A stretch of 64,000 nt of DNA. It comes from Aricia agestis. Taxonomy: Eukaryota; Arthropoda; Insecta; Lepidoptera; Lycaenidae. This document shows positions 29,690-40,567 of the stretch, piece by piece. The notes under the pieces were generated by a model that ran no database searches, had not been told where the DNA came from, and saw only the letters and a list, made by a program, of their open reading frames with translations. The position numbers and the translations under genes were made by a program. The stretch spans positions 18,096,001 to 18,160,000 of the forward strand of contig NC_056412.1 of assembly GCF_905147365.1 (NCBI RefSeq), given 5' to 3'. Numbering within the stretch: position 1 is the first letter of the stretch; every line of letters starts with the position of its first letter.

Positions 29690-29935
29690 CATTCGCCCTG
29701 ATAAATCCGAAATTGTGTCTGTCTGTCTGTCTGTCTATCTGTATGTCTATCTGTCTGTCTATCTGTCTGTTACCTTTTCACGCCCAAACTTCTGAACCGA
29801 TTTTTCTATGCATGGAGATACTTTGAGTCCCGGGAAAGGATATAAGATACTTTTTGTCCCGGAAATATGTACAGTTCCCGCGCAATAAACGAGTTTTGGC
29901 GCAACGTAGTTGCGGGCGTCATCTAGTTTAAAATA
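29690..29935 (-). repeat. LINE-tail repeat (family C), reverse
   Basis: It begins with a (CTGT/CTAT)n microsatellite, then TTTTCACGCCCAAACTTCTG, TACTTTGAGTCCCGGGAAAG and CGCAACGTAGTTGCGGGCGT. A typical moth LINE or SINE tail. Confidence 0.75.
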
Positions 29936-30419
29936 AGTTGTATTTTGATTTTAGCTTTGTGAAGTAACTTTTGTTTCATTTTGCTAGTAAACCCCTTTAG
30001 AAAATCTATAAAAATTCCATTACGCCACATACTGACTAGAGACATAATATTTCTAAATGCTGAATTCCAATAACATCCACACGGTTTATTCAGAGGTAAA
30101 CAGAAGTATGAAGCATCTTAATGCTTTTTTTAAACACCTTAGTTAATTTATGATGCAAGGTAAATAACCTTAAGTCCACAAAATCAGACAAGAACTAACT
30201 TTTATATAATATTGTGTAATACAACATAATTTCAACAAATAATAACAAAAAATAATGTTCAGTTTGTTGCAATATCTTTAAAGCTACTATGTCAAAATTG
30301 CATTCAAAGTTTCGCTCCGCGCAATTTGCCTGTCCTGTAAAATTTTTGTTTTGTCAGTTAATGTTGTATACCTCTCAGGTACAGATTTGTTAAGTGTGCA
30401 TTTGAGTAAAATATATTGA

Positions 30420-30666
30420 CACGAGCTTTTGCCCGCGGCTTCGCTCGCGTTAAGAAGTATTATTATATACAATCTTTCATCCCCTATTTTAACCCCTTGG
30501 GGGTAGAATTGATCAAAATCCTTTCTTAGCGGATGCCTACGTCATAACATCTACCTGCATGCCAAATTTCAGCCCGATCGGTCCAGTGGTTTAGGCTGTG
30601 CGTTGATAGATCACCATGTCAGTCAGTCAGTCACCTTTGAGTTTTATATAATATATATATATATAG
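30420..30666 (+). repeat. Dispersed LINE-tail repeat (family D)
   Basis: It starts ACGAGCTTTTGCCCGCGGCT, then CCCCTATTTTAACCCCTTGG, TTTCTTAGCGGATGCC and GGCTGTGCGTTGATAGATCA, ending in GAGTTTTATATAATATATA. It is the uninterrupted counterpart of 49607-49945. Confidence 0.75.
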
Positions 30667-30721
30667 ATTTGTCAGTGATATCGGAAAAAATTAAGCCATC
30701 TTTGACGAAATCGATGCCTTA

Positions 30722-30915
30722 GGCTGCGTTTCCACCAGAGATGTGTTGCGAGGAATGTGTTTTTGAGAACTAATAGAATCGCTTCGTTGACGTGAGCTTG
30801 CCATGACATCGCTTAGCGCGGCGATGCTATTGGATCTTAAAAACACTTTCCTCGCACCAAAGAATACACTTTGCTCTGTCTACGCTCGCAACACATCTCT
30901 GGTGGAAACGCAGCC
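30722..30915. mobile_element. MITE with GGCTGCGTTTCCACC ends, TA target
   Basis: 194 bp with inverted ends GGCTGCGTTTCCACCAGAGA / TCTCTGGTGGAAACGCAGCC flanked by TA on both sides, as for Tc1/mariner-type elements. No coding content. Confidence 0.8.
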
Positions 30916-31275
30916 TAATCCCTATGAGATGTAACATAACAAAACAATATAGGGCGGAAATATTCTCCTTTTCTATATCTACAAAAAATCTCGCTATATC
31001 ATTCTTGTAGGTGAACTTGCTATGCATATTTATTATACAATTCAGAAAATTGGTTATGTATAATGCGGTAAATTGCACTGTATAGAACTTAGGCTGAAGT
31101 TAGCTGGTACCGACAAAAAAAAATATGAAGATTGATTACAGAAACAGTTGAGGTGTCTATGTGTGTCCCAAAAAGATCCAGGAGTTCCAATCAATCACCA
31201 CTTTCGTAAGCATGGTACCAAATTCAGGTATACCAAAAACTCTTTTGTTCAAAACTCTTTTGTTGCTGTATAGGG

Positions 31276-32054
31276 TAGGGTTGCTGAGGATTCCTCTTCC
31301 TCATAATGAGGAAGTTCCGCAATATTTTGGGTTCCTCAACCGTTACCGCATCCTCATAAATAAAAATACAAAAATCCTCTTCCGCTATCGCTTCCTCAAA
31401 ATTTAAGAGGAATTTATGAGGAATTTCACTGCGCATGCGCGTCGCGTATCCGATCGGCAACGCACACGCCAGAGCGCGATGCCGGACCGAACGGGCGAGC
31501 GAGACCTCCCCTCTCGCCACCCGCGCTGTTCCTTGCTTGTTTGTTTTAATTTGACATACCTATTAGCAAGCGTTGTTTTGTTTACGCGTGTACGCAGCTA
31601 CGCACGCATTGCGAATAATCTAATAATTTGATTCATTTTATCGAATTAGACCGAAGTGTAGTGCTATATCAGGTGTTCCCAGCCTTTTTTCTCCACTGCC
31701 CACTTTGAGAACAAAATATGTTTTAGCGCCCCCATTGTTTCACGATTCACCTACTTTCTTTTCCTAATTTAAAGTAAAAGGCATTTGCCACAAATTTGTC
31801 GGTAATATTAGCCCCCCCAGCCTCTACAAAACGCCGCCATTTTTTCTGAGTCCCACACTAACCCCCCTTTAGATTCAGCGCCCACAAGGGGGCGTTATTG
31901 CCCACATTGAGACGCTGTACTATATGGACGTACTTCCTCTTCCGCATCCTCTTCCTCAAAAAATATCCTCTTCCTCATCCGCATCCTCTAAATTTGCGCG
32001 TGACAATTCCTCTTCCTCCTCCTCTTCCTCATAATCACTTCCTCAACAACCCTA
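31276..32054. mobile_element. hAT-like element in the loop of a hairpin
   Basis: 779 bp, with ends TAGGGTTGCTGAGGA and its near-complement CTTCCTCAACAACCCTA, many subterminal GAGGAAG/CTTCCTC motifs, and an exact 8-bp target duplication GTATAGGG (31268-31275, 32055-32062). It carries a second hAT-like MITE at 31670-31917. No transposase frame. Confidence 0.75.
31670..31917. mobile_element. hAT-like MITE nested in another hAT-like element
   Basis: It begins CAGGTGTTCCCAGCC and ends GAGACGCTG. The flanking 8-mers TGCTATAT and TACTATAT (7 of 8 identical) are the likely target duplication. Confidence 0.6.
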
Positions 32055-32129
32055 GTATAGGGTATACAGCAACAAAAGAGTTTTGAAAATCAGTTAACAA
32101 ACGGAGGAATAATAATAAAGTCACGCGTT

Positions 32130-32640
32130 TTAAAGTAAATGACTAGGAGAAATACCGTTACTAAGGTCACAATGTGACGATGCATGGCGTAATAATTTAA
32201 AAATTATACTGATAATGATGATGAATAATATAATTGAAAGTCATTCACACACGTAATATTATGCTTTTAGTTGTTGAAACAACACTGAAATTCCCGAACA
32301 TAATGTCAATGACAATGAAATGGAATACAGTACACACTTTTTAGTAAAAGATAGCCCCACCCCGTACGAGTTTCTTACGCCGCGCGCCGATTCTTCTCGC
32401 CGGGTTAGTTCCCCAACCGGTGGTAGGCATCAGTAGTATCAACGTTCAGAAAAAAATTAAAAAAAGTAATATATTCTGCATACATGTTTTGAGTTAGAGT
32501 ATAGAATTGTGACTCTATTTACTATTTAATTATAAAATCGTAGCTAGGTCAACGACAATTGTGTGACCGACCCAAGTTTGACTAACGAATTAAATATCCA
32601 TAGCCGAACATAGAACCTTTTTGGAGGCCGGTTAAAAGTA
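32130..32640 (+). repeat. Diverged copy of the 1600-2130 repeat
   Basis: GGTCACAATGTGACGATGCATGG, TAATAATTTAAAAATTATACTG, ATTATGCTTTTAGTTG and a late GGAGGCCGGTTAAAAG follow the same order as 1600-2130. Confidence 0.5.
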
Positions 32641-33078
32641 CAAAAGTTCCTCAAAATGCACACCTTAGGTAGCATTTCATGGAAACAAATTTTGGACTCG
32701 TAGAGTGTTGTAAAGCATTTTGTATCCTTCTAATTTGAGCGAAGCAAACAGCTTAATTTATTCTGAGCTCTAAGCTGTAACCCCAAATTAACTTATCTGC
32801 TGTTAGCTGCATCTAATTGACGTTCTTCCAGCATGCAGCTTGGCTGAAGTCCAGGCTGACAATAAGCTGAGTTTCGTTCAAACTTGACCGACTGCAAAAG
32901 AACAGTTTGGTGTTTTCGAGTACTTTTTAATTGACTTTCAAAGAGGAGATTCCAATTTTCGCTGTGTGTATTTTTTTAACTTTTAATAATAACTGCAAGA
33001 AATAATTATTTCTCGAGAAGAAGAAGTAGTTCATATTTTTGATGCAATATTCATGCAGCTTGTTCGATCCAGTACTTT

Positions 33079-33205
33079 TTTCGGGTTCCGTACGCAAAGG
33101 GTAAAAACGGGACCCTACTGACTTCGATGTCTGTCCGTCTGTCTCGCTCAATAACGGTACGGAACCCTTCATGTGCGAGTCCGACTTGCACTTGGCCGAT
33201 TTTTT
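33079..33205 (+). repeat. Internally deleted family A copy
   Basis: GGGTTCCGTACGCAAAGGGT, a short GTCTGTCC run, and CGGTACGGAACCCTTCAT with GAGTCCGACTTGCACTTGG. Both ends remain and the middle is gone. Confidence 0.65.
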
Positions 33206-33301
33206 CCTGTCTATTTACGAAAACGCGTTCTCAGTAGGTACTCAAACTCCAAAAGACAGTAGTTTGCGAATAGAAGAATATTTTGCTAGGCTTATAATGC
33301 T

Positions 33302-33617
33302 AAGTACTCACATACGGTTTTACTCGATCGAGCAATCACGTAAAAACCACGGCTTGGGCTTTCGTCCACACATTCAGCATTACTCTATAGTTTTACTCCA
33401 AACCGAGTAAAAATTATCGTGTGGACCGCAAAACTCACACGCCTGACAGCTCGACGGCTCGCGTCGTGTAAGTTCGAAGGAAATTAGATTTATTTAATTT
33501 CATCGAGCCGGCTCGACGCGAGCCTAGCTGTGAGTTTTGCGGTCCACACGATAATTTTTACTCGATTTGGAGTAAAACTATCGAGTTATACGGAATACCG
33601 ATAGTGAGTACTTAGCA
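33302..33617. mobile_element. PIF-like MITE with TGCTAAGTACTCAC ends
   Basis: Inverted ends TGCTAAGTACTCAC / GTGAGTACTTAGCA are flanked by TAA on both sides. An inner pair AATTATCGTGTGGACCGCAA / TTGCGGTCCACACGATAATT forms a second stem. The same element is split by a LINE at 52917-55574. Confidence 0.75.
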
Positions 33618-34593
33618 TAACACACTCGATCAAACAAGAAACAAAGCATGACTAATGTTGAATCAACCTAGCAGAATCAGGATACTAGTTGCAGCACAGA
33701 CTATAGTTTTTTGTTTATCTGCGACTACAACATTGTTTCAAACAATCTCGATGACAAATTGCCCCCGGCGGCAACATTAATCCGACCCGGTATCTCCAGA
33801 GCTAAAGTAAAAGTTAAATAGAAAGTTTACCGCCAGTAACTTCAGTTAGTGGAAAAATAAAAACGCATTCCTACAAGGATGATGCCGAGCGTGGACGACA
33901 TAATGTGACGTGGGTCTGGGTGCAACACCAAAGACATGTAAGTAAGCTCTGGTGTTCAATTAAAATTGACTTGAAACGGAACGGATTTCAAGACACCAAT
34001 CAGCGTTTGGTGGCGTGACACGGTCTATCCCCGCGTTCCATTTAGCGTTGCCTCCTATTTTGAGCGTTATCGCTTTTATCGCCCGTGGCATCCCGTGGTA
34101 TGATTGTAATAAGCGAAACTTATGTACTATCATACACGGTTACCAACATAATAATATGGGTTCAAACAGCCTGAAATAAACATATTTTATTTTTAATTTT
34201 TTTTACTTCCATAAAAAAGCATGGATAATGTTCTGTAATGTGTACATTGAAAACTGTTTTCTTTTACATTTTAAGTTATGTATTTAATCTCTGTGTCGTA
34301 TTTAGTTGCGTATTTAATATTTTATAGAGGATATTTTTGCTTTGTGGCTTTAAAACATTGTTCAAGCTTCATAATACTGCTTTACGTTTATAAAGCCGCT
34401 AATTAGTACAAAATTATAAAACACAATACACATACATTATATAAAAGCAAATGGTGTGGTGGGTTTGGGGTCACAAAAAATGTTTTAATACCGGGGGTCG
34501 TATCATAAATCATAATAAAGGTTAAAAAACCCTCTTTGCTGTCCAACGTAAATTCAACTTTGACGGGGTTATAATATTGCAATGCAGTTTTGG

Positions 34594-34956
34594 TGCCTTA
34601 TCACACTGGCGATTAGCGAGCGATTTGAAAGCGACGCGACTGCGCAGCGCACACGCCGCAATTGCGCGGCGTGCACGTCGCGACATCGCAGCGTCGTCGC
34701 GGCGTGGCGTGGACGCCATTTTGTACATAGATTATTATTATATATTATCGTCTACACAGATTATTATTATATATTAGTATATTACGACTCTACTGAGTCG
34801 TCTAGGAAGTGACGTCAGAATCCATTTTGCTGCTGAGTGTCCAAAACGCCGATGGCAAGCTGCGTGCACGCCGCGCAACCGCGGCGTCATCGCGGCGTGT
34901 GCGCTGCGCAGTCGCGTCGCTTTCAAATCGCTCGCTAATCGCCAGTGCGATAAGGC
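34594..34956. mobile_element. GC-rich hairpin MITE, GCCTTATC ends
   Basis: About 70-bp inverted arms start GCCTTATCACACTGGCGATT and end AATCGCCAGTGCGATAAGGC, continuing through GCGAGCGATTTGAAAGCGAC and CTGCGCAGCGCACACGCCGC. The arms are CpG-rich and the loop is AT-rich with ATTATTATATATTA twice. Open frames over the arms mirror each other and are not genes. Confidence 0.8.
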
Positions 34957-34983
34957 CCTAGGTACTATTAGAATATTATAAAC

Positions 34984-35310
34984 TAGATGACGGACGCCCG
35001 CAACTCTGTTACGCCAAAATTAGTTTATCGCGCGGGTACCGTACATTTTTCTGGGATAAAAAGTATCCTGTGTCCTTTCCGGGTCTCATAGTATCTTCTC
35101 TATCATACCATATTTTAGCAAAATCAGTTCAGCGGTTTGAGCGTGAAGAAATCAAATCAAATCAAATCAAAAATATTTTTATTCGGAGTAATTTTTTTAC
35201 AAAAACTTTACCGAACGTCGATACTACGGTGCCTACCACCGGTTCGGTAACAAACAGACAGACAGACGGACAGACAGACACACTTTTGCATTTTTAATAT
35301 TAGTATGTTT
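34984..35310 (+). repeat. LINE-tail repeat (family C), interrupted
   Basis: GATGACGGACGCCCGCAACTC, TTATCGCGCGGGTACCGTAC and CAGCGGTTTGAGCGTGAAG are split from CAAACAGACAGACAGACGG and ACACTTTTGCATTTTTAATAT by about 85 bp beginning with an (AATCA)n run. Confidence 0.7.
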
Positions 35311-35486
35311 AAAGTATGTTTATATACAGCCTTAATAATATAGCGTTAGTCTCGCCAAGGCAATTATTGATTCATATTCTGTATTTTATTTACTAGAAAT
35401 TATGACACTTTTGACTGAACGATTACTTTTATAGTAGTTATTAAAATTCACACTTAACCGGTAACCGTGTATACTGATAGGATGAT

Positions 35487-35662
35487 CAGGGCCCCCGCTA
35501 CCATATGTGCAATGTGTGCAATGCACACGGGCGCCATCCTCTAGGGGCGCCAAATCGCCATCTTTAGGGGCGCAAAAACCAAGGACCCAAAAAATTTGCC
35601 TAAAGGGGCGCTAAAATCCTTTTTTTTGCACACAGGCGCCAGTAGCCCTTACGCGGGCCCTG
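35487..35662. mobile_element. hAT MITE with perfect 8-bp target duplication
   Basis: 176 bp, with ends CAGGGCCCCCGCTA / ACGCGGGCCCTG and AGGATGAT duplicated exactly at 35479-35486 and 35663-35670. It contains repeated GGGGCGC motifs. No coding content. Confidence 0.85.
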
Positions 35663-35844
35663 AGGATGATAAGGTTACTGTTTCAGCCCCTGGGCAAACA
35701 TGGCCCAAAAAGGTTTCCTACCAGCGTCTTTGTGTACTTTGTAACTATTTTGAGGCGCGCTCTATATAAAATCTTTATTTCATTTCGTTAATGTATTTTG
35801 CTTGTCAGAATAATTTGTTTCCTTGGCCTTATTTTACACTAGAG

Positions 35845-36300
35845 GACACCCGCAATTCCGTTGCGCCAAAATTTGTTTATCGCGCCAGAACCGTACATTT
35901 TTCTTGGATAAAAACTATCCTATGTCCTTTCCCGGGATTCAAGCTATCTCCATGCCAAATTTCAGCAAAATCGGTCTCGTGAAGAGGTAACAGACAGACA
36001 GACAGACAGACACACTTTCACATTTGAAATACTAGTTTGGAAGTATGGATGTTACCAACTGTGTGTAGAAGGATATTATATAGTTCAGTTGGATGTACGA
36101 GTAATGAATGTAAAAACATTTGTCATTGTCATAGTCTTTTTCATGTACCGAGCTTAATACATAACAAGATGCCACCCGCAACTCCTTTGGGCAGAAAATC
36201 GTTTCCGTACATTTTTCTAGGATAAAAAGTATCCTTTGTTCTTTTCCGGGACTCAAACTATCTCCATACCAAAGGACCATTGGCAAATATGTATGAAGAC
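35845..36300 (+). repeat. Two LINE-tail copies (family C)
   Basis: The first (35845-36040) runs from GACACCCGCAATTCCGTTGC to AGACACACTTTCACATTTG. The second (about 36165-36280) starts AGATGCCACCCGCAACTCC and stops after CTCAAACTATCTCCATACC, so it is truncated. Confidence 0.7.
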
Positions 36301-36482
36301 TGGACGTAAATTCAACAGAAATGTATCCTATCTTAATAGTATTTCATACGGTCTAGTTCAAGTCGTCTTGAGTTTTACAATCGTTATTATTGCTGGGGTT
36401 GAGGAAAATAAATCTGAGGTAAATTTGTATGATTGTTTAAATATTGACACATGATGTATGTACATAAAGCTTATTATATGGG

Positions 36483-36612
36483 GTTGATAATGATCAATGA
36501 GAATGTTATATACATCCTTAGTACGTGCTAAGGATGTACTTAAATTCGTTGATAATGATCCATGAGTACGTACTCAACTACTCATGGATCATTATCAACT
36601 ATTGATTCTCAC
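36483..36612. repeat. Cluster of nested hairpins
   Basis: ACATCCTTAG/CTAAGGATGT (about 36513-36538) lies beside a perfect stem with 21-bp arms starting GTTGATAATGATCCATGAG (about 36549-36600). The motif GTTGATAATGATC also occurs at 36483, so three arms can pair in different ways. Confidence 0.7.
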
Positions 36613-36735
36613 AATTAATGTTGAGCTGGGCCAACAAATGTTTCGCATATTCTTAAGTCTAAATACCATAACACTGAAACGATACGGGCACAACTTTCGA
36701 GTGTCCTTCTGCCAGTTAAACAAGTGCAGTAGTGT

Positions 36736-37605
36736 TTTTTTTTTGGTGCGGAGGGGAAACTCTTTATGGGTACCCCAGGTTGGAGATGTGCCTTAGTTGA
36801 GCTGAAGCCTCCCGGGGGTATGTGGGACTGCCGGCAGCGCCGGGCTTACCCACTAAAACCACCTGCGGTTTGCCTTCAGCCGTATACGGAGGCAGGTCCT
36901 GGATCTGTCTTACACAGGACTCCCTCCACGACCGGCCGGTCTACCTCAAAAGGCACCGGACTTCCACCAAAACAAGGGAACACTTCGGCAAACTAAAGCG
37001 TTCCCCTCGGCGCCGGGACTAGCTAAGCCGAGCAGGTTCCCATCCTTGCCCGGAGCCCCGGATTAGACAGAAGTTTGGAGGTTCGCATAACGACGCCTCC
37101 ACACTCCCGTCCTACGCCGGCGGAGCGGAACGGAGGATGGGTCATCCTCTCTTCTGCTCCGTGGCCTCTTTCTGCGAAAGGACGGTTTCGCAGAAAGAGA
37201 CCGCCGCCTGCCAGGCCTCATCGCTCTCGAGCATGTAGCGAACCATGCTCGAGAGCGAGAGGTCTTGCCCAAGCATCGCCATGAGATCATGGCGCTGTAC
37301 GGCCCAACGATCGTACACCTCAAGGGTGTGCTAGGCCGTGTCCTCCGCAGCACCACAATGATGGCAGGCTGGCATAGGCTCCCTCCTGGCGACCTTACAC
37401 AAGTACACACCGAAACATCCGTATACGGTGAGTACCTGTGTAAGGCGAAAAGTAAGGAGTTTTCTCTTGCGGCGCATCCACGCTGCAGGAACTGGTCGCA
37501 GAGCCTGAGCAGTACGTTGACCGTACTGGGCCTGCGCCAGTAGGCCTACTATGAAATCGTTTTGAGACTCAAACAATCGGACAAGAACGTCGCGTCCTGC
37601 AGGTT
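36736..37605 (-). pseudogene. 3' end of an R1-like LINE with poly(A)
   Basis: A GC-rich 5'-truncated LINE. On the minus strand it encodes the C-terminal zinc knuckle region: Cys-His-His-Cys-Gly followed by Glu-Asp-Thr, then after a TAG a His-Thr-Leu block and Phe-Cys-Glu-Thr-Val...Ser-Gln-Lys-Glu-Ala, as in R1-clade elements of moths. The reading frame has at least one stop (about 37332) and ends near 37135. The 3' UTR runs to a poly(A) tail (T run at 36737-36747 on the plus strand). No reverse transcriptase domain is left. Confidence 0.65.
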
Positions 37606-37756
37606 AGGGTTCCGTTCCGTAAAAAAATCAGCTGGTTAGGGTTCCGTTTAAGGGTTTTGTTGCTCTTTGAAGTTACTCACGAAAAATTTGTTTGATAATA
37701 AAAAAAAAGTAAGTTTTAGGGAACCTGTACAATTTTTTTCTGTTAATTAAAAATAA

Positions 37757-37935
37757 CTAGGGTATTCGATAAAACACGAATAAAATGACATTTCCTAAAA
37801 ATGATTCCAATCTAGATCGATTTATCGCCCTCGAAACCCCCTATGTACTAAATTTCATGAAAATCGTTGGAGCCGATTCCGAGATTCCAATTATATATAT
37901 ATACATATATACAAGAATTGCTCGTTTAAAGATAT
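37757..37935 (+). repeat. LINE-tail repeat (family E)
   Basis: TATTCGATAAAACACGAATA, ATCGATTTATCGCCC, CATGAAAATCGTTGGAGCC, and the end ACAAGAATTGCTCGTTTAAAG. Other copies: 44572-45384 (reverse, split) and 51360-51545. Confidence 0.75.
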
Positions 37936-38079
37936 AATAATATGATATAGGATAAATAAGGGCTTACTCTCACATGCCGCGATTGGATACAACTTGCCGC
38001 ACTCGAACCAACCATACATTGATTTGCAAAATATTACATTCAACTTAATCATTATCATCTCTACCTATATATTAATACG

Positions 38080-38738
38080 TGAGCCAAAAACTTTGTATCC
38101 CTTTTGACGAAAAATGGGGAAACGTAGGTGAATGAAATTTTGCACAGTTATAGTTTATATGGCGAAGGAGTGCATCGAGCTAATATTATTTTGAAATTAT
38201 GCTTTTATAATACATTTTTTTAACAAATAAAATATTACACACACTACAACACACACACTAGGAAAAATGACAGATTTTTGAGTGACAAGCATACGAATTA
38301 TATTCTTTTATTTATGGTTGAAGTCTGGTTGACAACGAGGTGACAAATTGAAAATGGATTATAGTTTTTTTTTATTCAATCTTAGGCCGGTATAAATAGT
38401 CAGTACTCAAGATGCATCTCGGTCTCAAGACGCGGTTCGGCTATGTGATTGGTCCAAATTTTGACAGCCAACCAATCGCAGAGCCTGAACCGTGTCTTGA
38501 GACCGAGACGCATCTTGAGTACTGACTATTATACCGGCCTTAGATACTATTAGACAATGCTTACACGGCCAGTCTGAGATCAGCTAAGTCCCAGAGACAA
38601 GAGTTGAAAAAATATAAGTATGATAAAGTCAATATTTTTTTACAAAATATTGACTTTATCTATCTATTGACTAATATAGGTAGTAGTCCTAATGTCGCTA
38701 AAACTAAGGTCGAATTTCGACCATGGGCGATCTCTAGT
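38080..38738 (-). repeat. Dispersed repeat family F, copy 2 (reverse), with a MITE
   Basis: It starts TTAATACGTGAGCCAAAAAC and ends GACCATGGGCGATCTCTAGT. It is interrupted only by the MITE at 38385-38539, which copies 1 and 3 lack. Confidence 0.8.
38385..38539. mobile_element. PIF/Harbinger-like MITE with TTA duplication
   Basis: 155 bp, with near-perfect inverted arms GGCCGGTATAAATAGTCAGT / ACTGACTATTATACCGGCC flanked by TTA (38382-38384, 38540-38542). The homologous positions in the other two family F copies have a single TTA and no insert. Confidence 0.88.
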
Positions 38739-38759
38739 TCAATTAAATAAATGCCATCA

Positions 38760-38874
38760 CGAAAATGTTCGAAATTCCGTCGCGTTATATTGTATGCGTT
38801 AGGCATTGCTGACGTAATTTTGCGGAATTTCCGCCGCGGAACTTCGGTATAGTGTGTTTAGACACTAATAAGTC
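38760..38874 (-). repeat. Half copy of the TTAGTGTCTAAACAC MITE
   Basis: TTCCGTCGCGTTATATTGTATG, CTGACGTAATTTTGC and GTGTGTTTAGACACTAA match the right part of the full copy at 60450-60633. Confidence 0.6.
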
Positions 38875-38964
38875 GTAGGCTCAAAACATCTAAGTATAAG
38901 ATTGTTTTTTTTTCGCATCTTATTATATAGTGTTAGATATCAAAATTTCTAAAACTTAATACAT

Positions 38965-39360
38965 ACAAATATTATGAAAGTGTGTCTGTCTATTCCTTTT
39001 CACGCCCAAACCACCAAACTGATTTTGCTGAAACTTGGTATAGAGATTACCTTAGTCCAGTGGTGCCCAACTGGTATTGCTCCAAGGGCTATTTTGAAAA
39101 TCCCGATAAGCCACACGGGCACCACGAAGTTTAAAAAAAGCATAAGCGATATAAAGGAAACTATAGGTAATTTAATTATTATTGTTTATTTGATTTATTT
39201 GACTTATATTGTTCGGGGGCGCCTAGATAACTCGGGCGAACTACCAGGTGCCCGCGAACTACCGGTTGGGCACCACTGCTTTTGTCTTTAAGTCCCGGAA
39301 AAGGACATAGGATACTTTTTATCCCGGAAAAAGGCACGGTTACTGTGCGATTAACGAATT
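38965..39360 (-). repeat. LINE-tail repeat (family C), reverse, split by hAT MITE
   Basis: GTCTGTCTATTCCTTTTCACGCCC and GCTGAAACTTGGTATAGAGAT are separated from TAAGTCCCGGAAAAGGACAT and AAGGCACGGTTACTG by the insertion 39058-39278. Confidence 0.75.
39058..39278. mobile_element. hAT-like MITE, CAGTGGTGCCCAAC ends
   Basis: 221 bp; ends CAGTGGTGCCCAACTGG / CCGGTTGGGCACCACTG. Flanking 8-mers CCTTAGTC and CTTTTGTC match at 6 of 8 positions, so the target duplication has decayed. Confidence 0.75.
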
Positions 39361-40308
39361 TTGTTGTCTTTATATTTTATTGCAGGAATGTTAGCAGAAA
39401 CCCCAAAGTCCTCCCGGGCAGGCTTATGCGTATTTGAGGAATCCACGCAATACGCCTTACAATGATTTCTTTATTCCATCTCACCCCGAGAATTCCTCAG
39501 CTTATTGCCTCGAGGATATTCCGCCGAATGTTTTAGAAAATTTACTCGGGTTTTTTAATACAGTCCGGGATTAGGATAGTGTACGCTATTTTTTTTTTGT
39601 TTTTCAACGGAATTAATGTTTAGAACAATTATAATTCATAATGTTTTGAATCCATACATACAGGTTGCAATTAAACCTACCGGCCAAATTTTTTTAGGGC
39701 TCAGGTATCAATAGGAGAGTCCATTAAATGAAAAAAATAGGGTGTTAATTTTTTTACAAAAACATTTTTATCCCACTTAAAATCGTTGCAGAACGGTCAC
39801 TTCGAGGTGGTATGTGAATTTAATGTGAAAAGGAAGAAATTTGCAGTAACAGGCAGATAAACTTCTACATTTATATATTAGTATGTAAGAAAAACCACAG
39901 GTAACTCACTGTATAACATAATAAGAAAAGAACGAGTTAATTAGATATATTTTTAATAGAGTTAGTTAAAAAGTACTTTAACAATACTAAAGAATAGTAT
40001 AATAATACTATGCGTAGGCAATAGTCTAATGAATAAAACAGGCTTCTTTATCTCGTTATTGTCATTGTCTTCCTAAAGCGCTAAAACGATTTTGATTAAG
40101 TTGTGTGATTTTCTGGTAGGTCTGAGATACAGCTAACATCTATTTCTATACTTCAAATAAACAAGGCCTTTGCATCCGTTGTGGATGTTTTATACAGTAT
40201 TTACAGAGCGAAGTACCCACTCTAGTGCCTGGAATAAGATTTTAAAAGTCCATATAGGACATATGGGCATATTCAACATACATTCTCTCAACATAGTCCG
40301 CCTAGTCC

Positions 40309-40500
40309 AGAGGAATGAGCAGGTCAATTCGTCTGGAACTAACCATGTGCAAGTTTCCTCGCGATGTTTTCCTTCACCGTACGAGCGTCCATATTATGTA
40401 CTTGAGATCTGAAAATATCCACAGCCGAACATATAACCCCCTCCTTTTTGGAAGTCGGTTAAAAATGTGTCATTGGTACACGCCTTATCCCGGGATCGAA
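40309..40500 (+). repeat. Dispersed repeat shared with 5215-5335
   Basis: CTAACCATGTGCAAGTTTCC and GATCTGAAAAT then GTGTCATTGGTACACGCC, with CCTCCTTTTTGGAAGTCGG placed between the two halves. Confidence 0.6.
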
Positions 40501-40567
40501 TTGAACCTCTCGAGTACGAACCAAAAGTTTACCCACTTCTACTCACTAGGCGAACGCTCTTTTATTT

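Noticed and set aside
34522..34812. Arginine/alanine-rich open frames on both strands
   Set aside because: They are produced by the GC-rich inverted arms of the MITE at 34594-34956.
37608..37660. TTAGGGTTCCG repeats near the R1-like LINE as telomeric sequence
   Set aside because: Only two TTAGG words occur, within family A type GGGTTCCG sequence, so this is not a TTAGG telomere array with a TRAS/SART insertion.
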